Shown here: one piece after another, positions 51,915-61,104 of the stretch
How positions within the stretch are numbered: the stretch's first letter is position 1
Layout of the letters: each line of letters begins with the position of its first letter
NCBI GenBank assembly: GCA_963783965.1
Contig: CAWAPQ010000013.1
Location: 186,001 to 250,000 of the forward strand
Direction: 5' to 3'
Length of the DNA: 64,000 bases
Source: Bog-473 sp963783965
GTDB taxonomy: Bacteria > Actinomycetota > Acidimicrobiia > Acidimicrobiales > RAAP-2
Translations under genes and position numbers: made by a program
Notes under the pieces: generated by a model
Told to the model about the DNA's origin: nothing
The model's database searches: none
What the model saw: only the letters and a program-made list of their open reading frames with translations

Positions 51915-53801
51915 GTGACCGAAGACGCAGAAGTCAGTTTGGCCGAGAGCTTCCCTCCTATCGCTGACTACGGGTTTCTCTCGGATTGCGAGAACAACTG
52001 CCTCGTGGCCCCGGACGGCTCCGTCGAGTGGTTGTGCCTTCCCCGGCCGGACTCCCCCAGCGTCTTCGCCGCCATACTGGACCGCACCGCCGGCAATTTC
52101 CGGTTCGCGCCGATGAACACCCACGTGCCGCACCAACGGCGCTACATCCCCGGGACCATGGTGCTCGAGACGACGTGGCACACCCCGAGTGGGTGGTTGC
52201 TCGTGCAGGACCTGCTGGTGGTGCAGCCCGTGGCCGACGGAACCCGGCGCCCCGATTACCGGCGTTCCCCCGGCGATTCCGCTGCCACGGGCACCCTCCT
52301 CCGGCTGGCCACGTGCATCGAGGGCCACGTCGAAGTGGTGGTCAACGCGGTGCCCGTGTTCGAGTACGGGGCCCAGACCGGCACGTGGGTGTACGAGGGG
52401 GACGGCTACGAAGTCATGACCTGCTGTCCGCCGGTCGGTGATCCGAAGCTCACCATGACGTCGTCCCTCCGCCTCGGAGCGGCGGGCGCCCGGTGCTACG
52501 GACGCACGACCCTGGACAAGGGCCAGAGCGCATTTATCTCGCTGTCGTGGACCGGCGGCCAGCCCACCGACGTCGATGAGGCGCAGGCGCAGCTCGCCGC
52601 CACAGTCAGCTACTGGCGGGACTGGCTCTCCAACGGCACGTTCCCCGATCACCCGTGGCGCGTCTACATGGAGCGCAGCGCGCTCACACTCAAGGGTCTG
52701 AGCTACGCTCCCAGCGGCGCCATCATGGCGGCCGCCACCACCTCACTGCCCGAGACCCCCGGCGGCGCACGCAACTGGGACTATCGCTACACCTGGATCC
52801 GCGACTCCTCCTTCATGTTGCGCTCGCTGTACCGGATCGGGTTCGACTGGGAGGCGCTCGAGTACTTCGCCTTCGTGCTCGAGGCGGTGGCCGGGGGCAG
52901 CGGCGACTTCAGCCTGCAGATCATGTACGGCATCGACGGTCGGAAGGACCTCACCGAGACGACGCTCGACCACTTGTCGGGCTGGCGCGACTCGCGGCCG
53001 GTCCGGGTGGGCAACGGTGCTTGGGACCAGCACCAGAACGACGTCTGGGGGATGATCCTCGATGCCGTCGACATCCACCTCAGGCAGGGCGCGGCGCAGA
53101 TCGTGAAACCCGTCTGGGAGGGCGTGGCCAGTTTTGTCGAGTCCGCCATCACTCACGCGGGCGACCCCGATCAGGGCATCTGGGAGATCCGGGGCGAGGC
53201 CCAGCAGTTCACCGCCTCCAAGGTCCTGTGCTGGGTGGCGATGGACCGCGGCGCCGACATGGCCCGGGTCCGGCAAGACCACGAGCGGGCCGAGAAGTGG
53301 AGCCAGGCGGCCGACGAGCTGAAGGCCGAGATCCTCGACAAGGGCGTCGATGCCAAAGGCCGCTTCCGGCAGGCCTACGGCAACGAGGAGTTGGACGCCT
53401 CCCTCCTGTTGATCCCGATCCTGGAGTTCCTGCCGCCCGACGACGAGCGGGTACGGGCCACGGTGCTCGCCATCGCCGACGAGCTCACCGAGGATGGGCT
53501 GGTCCTGCGCTACAAGGTGGACTCCACCGACACGGGATTCGAGGGGAAGGAAGGCACGTTCACCATCTGCTCTTTCTGGCTGGTGACGGCGCTCGCCATG
53601 ATCGGTGAGCACGATCGTGCCCGTGCCCTGTGCAAGAAGCTGCTGGCTTTCGCCGGCCCGCTGCATCTCTACGCCGAAGAGATCGACGCCGCGACGGGTG
53701 AACACCTGGGCAACTTCCCCCAGGCCTTCACTCACCTGGCGCTTATTGACGCAGTCGGCCGGCTGATCGAGGCCGAGCGCGCCGCGGTGCCGCAGCTCTG
53801 A
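51915..53801 (+). CDS. Glycoside hydrolase family 15 protein (glucoamylase/trehalase-like)
   Basis: A 628-residue enzyme. An N-terminal beta-sandwich (PPIADYGFLSDCENNCLVAP, VEWLCLPRPDSPSVFAAILD) precedes an (alpha/alpha)6 barrel. The catalytic regions are GGARNWDYRYTWIRDSSFML and the acid Glu in GDPDQGIWEIRGEAQQFTAS, with a second Glu near LHLYAEEIDAATGEHLGNFP. Mycobacterial relatives are trehalases, others glucoamylases, so the substrate is open. No signal peptide is seen, so it is probably cytoplasmic. TACGAT (51903-51908) is 6 nt before the GTG at 51915, indicating a leaderless start. Confidence 0.88.
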   Translation: MTEDAEVSLAESFPPIADYGFLSDCENNCLVAPDGSVEWLCLPRPDSPSVFAAILDRTAGNFRFAPMNTHVPHQRRYIPGTMVLETTWHTPSGWLLVQDLLVVQPVADGTRRPDYRRSPGDSAATGTLLRLATCIEGHVEVVVNAVPVFEYGAQTGTWVYEGDGYEVMTCCPPVGDPKLTMTSSLRLGAAGARCYGRTTLDKGQSAFISLSWTGGQPTDVDEAQAQLAATVSYWRDWLSNGTFPDHPWRVYMERSALTLKGLSYAPSGAIMAAATTSLPETPGGARNWDYRYTWIRDSSFMLRSLYRIGFDWEALEYFAFVLEAVAGGSGDFSLQIMYGIDGRKDLTETTLDHLSGWRDSRPVRVGNGAWDQHQNDVWGMILDAVDIHLRQGAAQIVKPVWEGVASFVESAITHAGDPDQGIWEIRGEAQQFTASKVLCWVAMDRGADMARVRQDHERAEKWSQAADELKAEILDKGVDAKGRFRQAYGNEELDASLLLIPILEFLPPDDERVRATVLAIADELTEDGLVLRYKVDSTDTGFEGKEGTFTICSFWLVTALAMIGEHDRARALCKKLLAFAGPLHLYAEEIDAATGEHLGNFPQAFTHLALIDAVGRLIEAERAAVPQL

Positions 53802-53879
53802 CGATCTCGGGCCCGCGCCCATCTGGAGAAAAACCTAAAGCCCAGCCGCCGGAACCGGCGACACGGAGGGAGGCCTTCG

Positions 53880-55433
53880 ATGGCCGAGCACTATGACGTG
53901 ATCATCGTGGGAACAGGTGCGGGAGGAGGCACCCTGGCCCATACTCTGGCCCCCTCGGGAAAGCGGATCCTGTTGCTGGAGCGGGGCGACTTCGTGCCCC
54001 GGGAGAAGGAGAACTGGGATCCCGATGCCGTCTTCATAAAGGGTCGCTACGTCTCGGCCGACTCGTGGCAGGACAAGGGCGGCAGCGCGTTCCAGCCCGG
54101 GGTCCATTACAACGTTGGGGGCGCGACCAAGCTCTACGGCGCCGCGCTCTACCGCTTACGGCCCGGCGATTTCGGCGACCTCACGCATGCCGACGGCGTG
54201 TCCCCCGCCTGGCCCGTCTCCTACGAGGACTTCGAGCCGTGGTACACGAAGGCCGAGTGGCTCTACCAGGTCCATGGCAAGCACGGGGAAGACCCGACCG
54301 AGGGCGCCTGGAGCCGCCAGTACCCCTTCCCCGCCGTCAGCCACGAGCCGCGGATCCAGCAGATCCACGACGACCTGGAGAAGGCCGGCTACCACCCCTT
54401 CAACGCGCCCTGCGGCATCCTCCTCGACGAGGCCAACCCCCCGGCCAGTGTCTGCATCCGCTGCACCTGGTGCGACGGCTACCCCTGCCTGGTGCACGCC
54501 AAGGCCGATGCCGAGACCATCGCCGTCCTCCCCGCTCTGGAGCACCCGAACGTCACCCTGTTGGTGGACCACGAGGTGACGCGCCTGCAGACAGATGCCG
54601 GCGGCCGCACGGTCACCGGCGTGATCACTCAGCACGGGAGCGCCGAAGAGGTCTTCTCAGCCGACATCGTGGTGGTCTCGGCTGGGGCAACCAACAGCGC
54701 CCGGTTGCTGCTGTCCTCGGCGAGTGACGCCCATCCCAACGGGTTGGCCAACGGCTCGGACCAGGTCGGCCGGAACTACATGTTCCACAACTCCAAGGCG
54801 GTGGTCGCGCTGGCGGCGGAGCCCAACGAGACCGCCTTCCAGAAGACGCTCGGCCTGAACGACTTCTACTTCGGCGGCCCCGACTTCGACTTCCCCCTGG
54901 GCAACATCCAGATGGTCGGCAAGTCCAACGCCGAGGCCATGAAGGGGGAGGAGCCCCACCTCACCCTGCTCGCGCCCCACTGGAGCCTGGCCGATGTCTC
55001 CGCCCACGCCGTGGACTTCTGGCTCACCACCGAGGACCTTCCCCGGCCCGAGAATCGGGTCACGCTCGACGGCGAGGGCAACGTGCACCTGGCCTACACG
55101 GCGACGAACGACAAGGAGGCGGACCGCCTCTACGGCGAGCTGAGGAAGATTCTGAACCACGTTGGCCTCGCCTCCCACCACGTGCTGCACAAGAACTTCT
55201 ACATGTCGATGGACATCCCGGTGGCCGGGGTGGCCCACCAGGCAGGGACGTGCCGCTTCGGCAACGACCCGCACACGTCCGTGCTCGATGCGAACTGCAA
55301 GGCCCACGAGGTTGACAACCTCTACGTGGTCGACACGAGCTTCTTCCCGAGCATCGGCGCCGTGAACCCGGCGCTGACCGCCATGGCCAACGCCATCAGG
55401 GTCGGGGAGCATCTCACCGAGCGGCTGGCCTGA
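53880..55433 (+). CDS. GMC-family FAD oxidoreductase
   Basis: A 517-residue flavoprotein. The FAD fold is YDVIIVGTGAGGGTLAHTLA with ILLLERGDFVPREKENWDP. GVHYNVGGATKLYGAALYRL matches the GMC signature region, and SVCIRCTWCDGYPCLVHAKA is a Cys-rich segment common in this subgroup. VVSAGATNSARLLL follows, and the C-terminus VDTSFFPSIGAVNPALTAMA carries the catalytic Asn. It oxidises alcohols such as sugars or choline. A ribosome-binding site GGAGG precedes the ATG at 53880. The partner and substrate are unknown. Confidence 0.87.
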   Translation: MAEHYDVIIVGTGAGGGTLAHTLAPSGKRILLLERGDFVPREKENWDPDAVFIKGRYVSADSWQDKGGSAFQPGVHYNVGGATKLYGAALYRLRPGDFGDLTHADGVSPAWPVSYEDFEPWYTKAEWLYQVHGKHGEDPTEGAWSRQYPFPAVSHEPRIQQIHDDLEKAGYHPFNAPCGILLDEANPPASVCIRCTWCDGYPCLVHAKADAETIAVLPALEHPNVTLLVDHEVTRLQTDAGGRTVTGVITQHGSAEEVFSADIVVVSAGATNSARLLLSSASDAHPNGLANGSDQVGRNYMFHNSKAVVALAAEPNETAFQKTLGLNDFYFGGPDFDFPLGNIQMVGKSNAEAMKGEEPHLTLLAPHWSLADVSAHAVDFWLTTEDLPRPENRVTLDGEGNVHLAYTATNDKEADRLYGELRKILNHVGLASHHVLHKNFYMSMDIPVAGVAHQAGTCRFGNDPHTSVLDANCKAHEVDNLYVVDTSFFPSIGAVNPALTAMANAIRVGEHLTERLA

Positions 55434-55503
55434 CTCCCGCCCGCGGGATGACGACGCCGTACTCTGGGGGCGAAGCGAGCGCCGCCCAGCGAAAGGAGCT
55501 GCC

Positions 55504-56946
55504 GTGAGCACAACGCAACGCCACCGCGTTGTCGTCGTCGGTGGCGGGTTCGGCGGCCTGCCCGCCACCCGCCTGCTCTCGGGCGCCGACGTCGACGTCA
55601 CGCTCATCGACCAGCGGAACCACCACCTGTTCCAGCCGCTGCTGTACCAGGTCGCGACCGGCATCCTCTCACCGGGCTCGATCTCGCCCGTGCTGCGTCA
55701 CACGCTGCGCAAGCGGAAGAACGTTGACGTCGTCTTGTCCAAGGTGACCGGGTTCGACCTCGAACGGCGGCTCGTCCATACCGCCGCCCTCCCGGGCGAG
55801 ACAGGCGAGTACGCCTACGACAGCCTCATTGTGGCCGCCGGCGCCGGCCAGTCGTACTTCGGACACGACGAGTTCGCCATGATCGCCCCCGGCATGAAGA
55901 CGATCGACGACGCCATGGAGCTGCGGCGTCGCGTCTACGGCGCGCTGGAGATCGCCGAGAACCTGAGCGACGCGGCGCTGCAGCGGTTCTGGATGACCTT
56001 CGTCATTGTCGGTGCGGGACCGACCGGCGTGGAGCTGGCCGGGCAGATCCGCGAGCTGGCCTACCGCAGTCTCACCAAGGACTTCCGCCACATTGAGCCC
56101 GCGACGGTCCGGGTCCTTCTGGTCGACGGCGGCAAAGAGCCGTTGGCCAACTTCGGCCGCGAGCTCTCGGGCCGGGCCTGCGCCGAGCTCGAGAAAATGG
56201 GTGTCGAGCTGTGCATGGGCCTGCGCGTCGTCGGCGTCGACCCGTTCGGGGTCGACACGGAGGGCGCCGACGGTGCCAAGGGGCGCTACGAGTGCGGCAC
56301 GGTCATCTGGGCGGCCGGCGTCCAGGCCTCGCCGCTGGCGGGGCTCCTGGCCGAAGCCACCGGAGCCGAGACCGACCGCGCCGGCAGGATCGCCGTGCTT
56401 CCTGATCTCACGCTGCCCGGGCACCCCGAGGTCTTCGCCATCGGCGACATGGCGACAGTCAACAACCTGCCGGGTGTCTGCGAGGTGGCCATGCAGGGTG
56501 GCCTCCACGCGGCCAACACGATCAAACGGCGGCTGAAGGGCGGCGGGAGTGTTCCGTTCAAGTACCGCGACCTCGGAAGCGCCGCCGCCATCGGCCGCTT
56601 CAAGGCGATCGTCAGCGTGGGGCCCGTGCGCCTCAGCGGCTTCCCCGGATTCATCGTCTGGATGTTCGTTCACCTGGCCTTCCTCAACGGGTTCGGCCAC
56701 CGCCTGACCGCACTGGCGCGGTGGGGCCGCGCCATGATCGGGCGCGCCCGTCCCGAACGCGTGTTCAGCGTCGGCCACACCGGCGGCGACCTCAGCCTGC
56801 CCGACGAGGTAAAGGCCAAGGTCATGCCGAAGCCCTTCCCGGTCCTCGAAGACCAGATGGGCTGGTCCGACCTCGTCGCGCGGATCGGGACGTCGACGGC
56901 CGGATCGGGTGACGCCGAGAGCGAGGCGGGTTCGGATCCGGCCTGA
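55504..56946 (+). CDS. ndh: Type II NADH dehydrogenase (NDH-2)-like oxidoreductase
   Basis: A 480-residue membrane-associated flavoprotein that passes electrons from NADH to quinone without pumping protons. FAD fold: VVVVGGGFGGLPATRLL. The quinone-site region is NHHLFQPLLYQVATGILSPG. NAD fold: FVIVGAGPTGVELAGQIREL. FAD second motif: VFAIGDMATVNN. The C-terminal amphipathic anchor follows SGFPGFIVWMFVHLAFLNGF. AAAGGAG precedes the GTG at 55504. With cytochrome bd encoded 5 kb upstream, it could form a minimal non-pumping respiratory chain (inference). Confidence 0.9.
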   Translation: MSTTQRHRVVVVGGGFGGLPATRLLSGADVDVTLIDQRNHHLFQPLLYQVATGILSPGSISPVLRHTLRKRKNVDVVLSKVTGFDLERRLVHTAALPGETGEYAYDSLIVAAGAGQSYFGHDEFAMIAPGMKTIDDAMELRRRVYGALEIAENLSDAALQRFWMTFVIVGAGPTGVELAGQIRELAYRSLTKDFRHIEPATVRVLLVDGGKEPLANFGRELSGRACAELEKMGVELCMGLRVVGVDPFGVDTEGADGAKGRYECGTVIWAAGVQASPLAGLLAEATGAETDRAGRIAVLPDLTLPGHPEVFAIGDMATVNNLPGVCEVAMQGGLHAANTIKRRLKGGGSVPFKYRDLGSAAAIGRFKAIVSVGPVRLSGFPGFIVWMFVHLAFLNGFGHRLTALARWGRAMIGRARPERVFSVGHTGGDLSLPDEVKAKVMPKPFPVLEDQMGWSDLVARIGTSTAGSGDAESEAGSDPA

Positions 56947-56989
56947 GACGCCCAGCGCGTCACCAGCGGGGGCCAACTACATTCGCCGG

Positions 56990-57784
56990 ATGATCCTCGA
57001 TCGATTCCTTGTCACCGACCAGGTCGCCATCGTCACGGCCAGCGGGCGCGGCATCGGCGCCGCCGCCGCGGTGGCACTGGCCGAGGCGGGGGCCGACGTC
57101 GTGCTGGCCGCCCGCACGGAGGAACAGCTGCGCGCAGTGGCCAAGCAGGTCGAGGCCGCCGGCCGACGCGCCATCGTCGTGCCGGGTGACCTCACCGACT
57201 TCGACCTCATGGCCTCTCTGGCCGAGACCGCCTTCACCGAGCTGGGCCGACTCGACATCATTGTCAACAACATGGGTGGGACGATGCCACGTCCGCTGCT
57301 CGACACGTCGCCCCGCTTCCTTGAGGAGGCGTTCCGGTTCAACGTCTCGGCGGGACACGCCCTGATCCGGGCCGGCGTCCCCCGCATGCTCGAGGGTGAT
57401 CACCCGGGCGGGGCCATCGTCAGCATTTCGTCGGTCATGGGGCATGTGGCCGGTCGCGGCTACGTCGGCTATGGCACGGTCAAGGGCGCCCTCGAGCAAT
57501 ACACCCGACTCGCCTCACGCGACCTGGCGCCCCGCATCCGGGTCAACGCCATCGGCGTCGGATCAACCGCCACTTCGGCGCTGGACATCGTCATGTCGAG
57601 CGACGAGTTGCGCACGGCCATGGAGGACGCCACCCCCCTCAAGCGCCTGGGTCACGTGGACGACATCGCATCGGCGATCCTCTACCTGGTGTCTCCCGCA
57701 GGCGCCTACGTGACCGGCAAGATCATCGAGGTCGACGGCGGGCTGCAGTCGCCCAACCTCGAGTTCCCGCTCCCCGACCTCTAA
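56990..57784 (+). CDS. Short-chain dehydrogenase/reductase
   Basis: A 264-residue classical SDR with VAIVTASGRGIGAAAAVALA, NNMGGTMPRPL, Ser in AIVSISSVMGHVAGRG, Tyr and Lys in YVGYGTVKGALEQYTR, and a C-terminal YVTGKIIEVDGGLQSP. The first glycine motif begins T-A-S in place of the usual T-G-G/A. TACATT (56978-56983) is 6 nt before the ATG at 56990, which fixes a leaderless start. It is followed after 32 bp by a dihydrodipicolinate-reductase-like gene. Substrate unknown. Confidence 0.87.
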   Translation: MILDRFLVTDQVAIVTASGRGIGAAAAVALAEAGADVVLAARTEEQLRAVAKQVEAAGRRAIVVPGDLTDFDLMASLAETAFTELGRLDIIVNNMGGTMPRPLLDTSPRFLEEAFRFNVSAGHALIRAGVPRMLEGDHPGGAIVSISSVMGHVAGRGYVGYGTVKGALEQYTRLASRDLAPRIRVNAIGVGSTATSALDIVMSSDELRTAMEDATPLKRLGHVDDIASAILYLVSPAGAYVTGKIIEVDGGLQSPNLEFPLPDL

Positions 57785-57816
57785 GCACTCTCGCCGACCT
57801 CGAAGGAGCCACACTC

Positions 57817-58881
57817 ATGCCGTACCGCGTCGTGCAATGGAGCACCGGCAACGTCGGGCGTCATGCCCTGGCGGGCATCCACGCCCACCCCGACCTCCAA
57901 TTGGCAGGGGTCTACGTCTCCAACCCCGACAAGGTGGGTCACGACGCCGGGGAGCTGGCCGGGCTCGTCAGCACCTTCGGCGTGGCGGCCACGAGCGATG
58001 TCGACGCGCTGCTCGCCCTCCGGCCCGACTGCATCGTGCACACGGCCATGGCCGACGACCGCATCTTCGAGGCCCTGCAGGATCTCGAGCGCTTCCTGGC
58101 TGCCGGCATCAACGTGGTCTCCTCCAGCCCCGTGATGTTGCAGTACCCGGCACCCGATGATCCGCTGGCGGCGCCCGTCATCGCCGCGGCCGAGAAGGCG
58201 GGCGTCTCCATCTTCGTCAATGGAGTCGACCCCGGGTTCGCCAACGACGCCCTCCCGCTCGTCCTTTCCGGCGTCAGCGAGCGCATCGAAGAGGTCCGCT
58301 GCTCCGAGGTCCTCAACTACAACACTTACAACCAGCCCATGGTGCTGTTCGGGATCATGGGCTTCGGCGGCGGCATCGACGAGGTGCCCTTCCTCCTCAC
58401 CCCGGGCGTCCTCACCATGGCCTGGGGCTCCGTGGTGCGCCAGATCGCCGCCGGCCTGGGCGTCACCCTGACCGACGTCACCGAGTGGTACGAGCGCGAG
58501 GCAGCGCCCGAGGACTTCGACGTGGATGCCGGCAGCATCAAGGAGGGCACGGCCGCCGCGCTCCACTTCGAGGTGCGCGGCATGGTGGGCGACCGCGCCG
58601 TCGTCGTGCTCGAGCACGTGACGCGGCTGCGCGACGATCTGGGCGCCACGTGGCCCCAGCCTGCTGGGCACGGCTGCTACCGCGTGGAGATCAAAGGGGA
58701 GCCCAACTACACACTCGACCTGCAGCTCATGGGCACGGACGGCGACCACAACACGGCGGGGTTGAAGGCAACGGCCATGCGGCTGGTCAACGCCGTGCCC
58801 GCAGTGATCGCGGCACCACCGGGGCTGGTCACTGCGCTCGACCTCCCCCTCGTCACGGGCCGAGGTCTCGTCGTCACCTGA
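57817..58881 (+). CDS. Dihydrodipicolinate reductase-like NAD(P)-binding protein
   Basis: A 354-residue protein whose N-terminal Rossmann fold YRVVQWSTGNVGRHALAGIH resembles dihydrodipicolinate reductase, but which lacks the DapB catalytic HH motif and is about 90 residues longer. Other landmarks are DCIVHTAMADDRIFEALQDL, NVVSSSPVMLQYP, FVNGVDPGFANDALPLVLSG and LNYNTYNQPMVLFGIMGFGG. It belongs to the actinobacterial family of NAD(P)H-dependent amine-dehydrogenase-like proteins often found in lipid or steroid clusters. GAAGGAG precedes the ATG at 57817. The reaction is unknown. Confidence 0.82.
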   Translation: MPYRVVQWSTGNVGRHALAGIHAHPDLQLAGVYVSNPDKVGHDAGELAGLVSTFGVAATSDVDALLALRPDCIVHTAMADDRIFEALQDLERFLAAGINVVSSSPVMLQYPAPDDPLAAPVIAAAEKAGVSIFVNGVDPGFANDALPLVLSGVSERIEEVRCSEVLNYNTYNQPMVLFGIMGFGGGIDEVPFLLTPGVLTMAWGSVVRQIAAGLGVTLTDVTEWYEREAAPEDFDVDAGSIKEGTAAALHFEVRGMVGDRAVVVLEHVTRLRDDLGATWPQPAGHGCYRVEIKGEPNYTLDLQLMGTDGDHNTAGLKATAMRLVNAVPAVIAAPPGLVTALDLPLVTGRGLVVT

Positions 58882-59448
58882 ACACCGTGTGCGTCAGGGC
58901 CGCCGCGACGTGATTGCACCGGGACGCACAATTCCGGCAAAGAAATGCCGCAGGACCGTCAAGCACAGTCCACGAGGGGGCGAAAAGAACAGTGTGCCCA
59001 CCAACGAGACGGCTCGTCCGCCTCTGACCGTCAGACCGGCGTTGCAGCCGGCACCCACGCGGGATGTCCGCGTCTTGGGGCACACCACGCCTCGTGACCG
59101 AGGTGCATCTTCTCCCACCACCGTCGATCACACCAGGGACTCCCTGGTTGGTCGGCTAGTCACCGTCTCCCTGCAGGCGGTATCCGGGCTGGACGCCGCG
59201 CAACTGGCGAGCACCCGGCTGTGCGTCTCCTCGCATCCGACCACTTATGTGGCGGGGAGCCCAGCCGACATTGTGCGCAGTTCGCCACGCGCGTGCGCCG
59301 GCCCGGGTGATCACACTGCCGTCGTCTCTGCCGCCCCGGGTGGCGCTGGCGGCGGGTACCACCACACGGCCGGCTGCGTCTCACCCCGCGCCGGACGCTG
59401 TCGCCGAGCCTGACGGCTTCCCCCTCGCTGCACGGCCAGACTGAGTGC
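58882..59448. other. 567-bp region, possibly with a degenerate GAF-like fragment
   Basis: A plus-strand frame from a GTG at 58993 to 59413 reads VGRLVTVSLQAVSGLDAAQL and CVSSHPTTYVAGSPADIV in its middle, reminiscent of the start of actinobacterial GAF-ANTAR sensor domains. The rest is low complexity and no GAF core or ANTAR follows. I treat it as a possible remnant. No other gene, RNA or clear terminator is visible. Confidence 0.3.
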
Positions 59449-59817
59449 GTGCTTCTCGTTGATGCAGCCAACGTGGTCGGATCTCGGCCAACCGGTTGGT
59501 GGAAGGACCGAGCAGGAGCAGCCGGCACGTTCGTCCGCCAGATCCGTGCCGCCGTTGCTTCGGGGCAGATCACCCAACCAGTCGTCGTGATCCTCGAAGG
59601 CAAGGCTCGCCAGGGTGCGCCCACCGGCCAGGCCGACGGTGTCACAGTCGTGCACGCCAGTGGCAGTGGCGACGATGCGCTGGTCGATGTCGTGGCACAG
59701 GGCCCCGATCACACGGTCACCCTGGTCACCGCGGACCGCGAGCTGAGACGACGGGCTGAGGCACTGGGAGCCGACGTGGTTGGACCCGGCTGGCTCCTCG
59801 ACCTTCTCGGGCTCTGA
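59449..59817 (+). CDS. NYN/PIN-like domain protein (YacP-like)
   Basis: A 122-residue compact alpha/beta protein: VLLVDAANVVGSRPTGWWKD with the first acidic residue and Asn, PVVVILEGKARQGAPTGQAD, VVHASGSGDDALVDVVAQ with Asp residues, and VTLVTADRELRRRAEALGAD. This is the pattern of small single-domain NYN nucleases that act on RNA. The GTG at 59449 starts directly at the first strand. It stands alone. Catalysis is inferred from the acidic positions only. Confidence 0.72.
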   Translation: MLLVDAANVVGSRPTGWWKDRAGAAGTFVRQIRAAVASGQITQPVVVILEGKARQGAPTGQADGVTVVHASGSGDDALVDVVAQGPDHTVTLVTADRELRRRAEALGADVVGPGWLLDLLGL

Positions 59818-59898
59818 GCTGAAGGCTGACCTCGCCGTCGGAAACCACGCCAGGAGCAGTGACGGAATGTCGCTCCGCTCCGCAGGGTTACACACCTC

Positions 59899-60453
59899 GT
59901 GACCCAGGTGTGCCGCGTGCTGCTGGTGTCGGGCAGCCTGCGGGAAGGATCAACCAACTCCGCTGCGCTCCGCACGGCCCTTCGTGGGGCGCCGAAAGCG
60001 GTCCGGGCAACCCTCTACGAGGGAATGGCGTCGCTCCCCGCCTTCAATCCCGACCTCGACGGGGATCCGCTGCCTCCGGCGGTAGCCGAGCTCCGCCACC
60101 AAATACGAACGTCCGATGCGCTGCTGTTCTCCACGCCCGAATATGCCGGCGACCTTCCGGGCTCGTTCAAGAATCTGCTCGATTGGACGGTCGGGGATGC
60201 TCAACCGGGATCGATCTACACCAAACCCGTGGCCTGGGTGAACGTCGCCGCGCGGGGCGCCCCTTACACGCACGAGTCCCTGCGCAGGGTGCTCGGCTAT
60301 GTGGGCGCCGCCATCATCGAACCGGCGTGTATCGCGCTCCCCGTGACCAGCGACATGGTGACGGAGGACGGGCTGGTGGCTGACCATGACGTGCAACGAC
60401 GGCTGTCCGAGACGCTCGAGATCCTGGTCGGCGCCTGCTCACGGAAGGGCTAG
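59899..60453 (+). CDS. NADPH-dependent FMN reductase family protein
   Basis: A 184-residue flavodoxin-fold reductase. The FMN phosphate loop is LLVSGSLREGSTNSAALRTA, and the flavin-contact loop is LLFSTPEYAGDLPGSFKNLL followed by DWTVG. These features match the chromate/azo/quinone reductase group. The GTG at 59899 starts four residues before the first strand. A weak TANNNT-like element (TTACAC, 59888) precedes it at 5 nt. The stop overlaps the convergent membrane-protein stop by 4 bp. Confidence 0.85.
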   Translation: MTQVCRVLLVSGSLREGSTNSAALRTALRGAPKAVRATLYEGMASLPAFNPDLDGDPLPPAVAELRHQIRTSDALLFSTPEYAGDLPGSFKNLLDWTVGDAQPGSIYTKPVAWVNVAARGAPYTHESLRRVLGYVGAAIIEPACIALPVTSDMVTEDGLVADHDVQRRLSETLEILVGACSRKG

Positions 60454-60992
60454 CGGAGCACCTCGACCAGGAGAACCCAGGCGTTGATGGCCGACACGAC
60501 AAAGGCGAGGACGGTGGCGGCAAAAATCCAATAGAGCCCCCCGCCGCCGCCGGCCAGGAGGCTGACGCCACCGGCGAGAAACAGGGCGCCGGGGAGGAGG
60601 AGCGTCAGCATGCGCTCGATCCTCCAGGAGAACTCGTCGTCCACCGCGCGGCTGCGCACCGTGACCCAGACCGCTTGAAAGGCGACCACGCCCCCGACGA
60701 GGGTGACCTCCAGCCCCAAGGCGACGCGACTCTGACTCGGCGCCAACCCGCAGCCGGCGATCACGAGGGCCGAGACCAGGACCCCCAGGCTGCCCGCCGC
60801 CCGGCCCGGCAGATTGGGGTATTTGAGGATCTCCTGCAGATTGATGGAGATGGCCACGAAGAGCAGGCCAGTGAGCGCGGCGGAGGCACCCATCGACCCC
60901 ACGAAGAAGTCGTGCCACGCGAGCGGGTCGAGCGATGTCATCTCTTCCAGTGTTGCAACCGGCGGCAGGACGTGCGGGGATGTGTCGAGCAT
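60450..60992 (-). CDS. Four-helix membrane protein, hypothetical
   Basis: A 180-residue protein with four hydrophobic segments: SMGASAALTGLLFVAISINL, SLGVLVSALVIAGCGLA, LGLEVTLVGGVVAFQAVWV and LLPGALFLAGGVSLLAG, with a fifth possible at IFAATVLAFVVSAINAWVLL. The motif WHDFFVGSMGASAALTGLLF is conserved in a family of unknown function in actinobacteria and proteobacteria. An internal ATG at 60941, just before that motif, may be the true start. It is divergent from the PhyH gene. Confidence 0.7.
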   Translation of the reverse strand: MLDTSPHVLPPVATLEEMTSLDPLAWHDFFVGSMGASAALTGLLFVAISINLQEILKYPNLPGRAAGSLGVLVSALVIAGCGLAPSQSRVALGLEVTLVGGVVAFQAVWVTVRSRAVDDEFSWRIERMLTLLLPGALFLAGGVSLLAGGGGGLYWIFAATVLAFVVSAINAWVLLVEVLR

Positions 60993-61104
60993 GTCGGGGC
61001 AGTGCGTGGGCCGCGCACTGCCGCGCCACGGTGCCGGCGTCCTTCTCCCGACCCGCCTCGTTGGCGACAGAGCTGTCGCGACCCCGCGCTGCTACATTTT
61101 GGCC

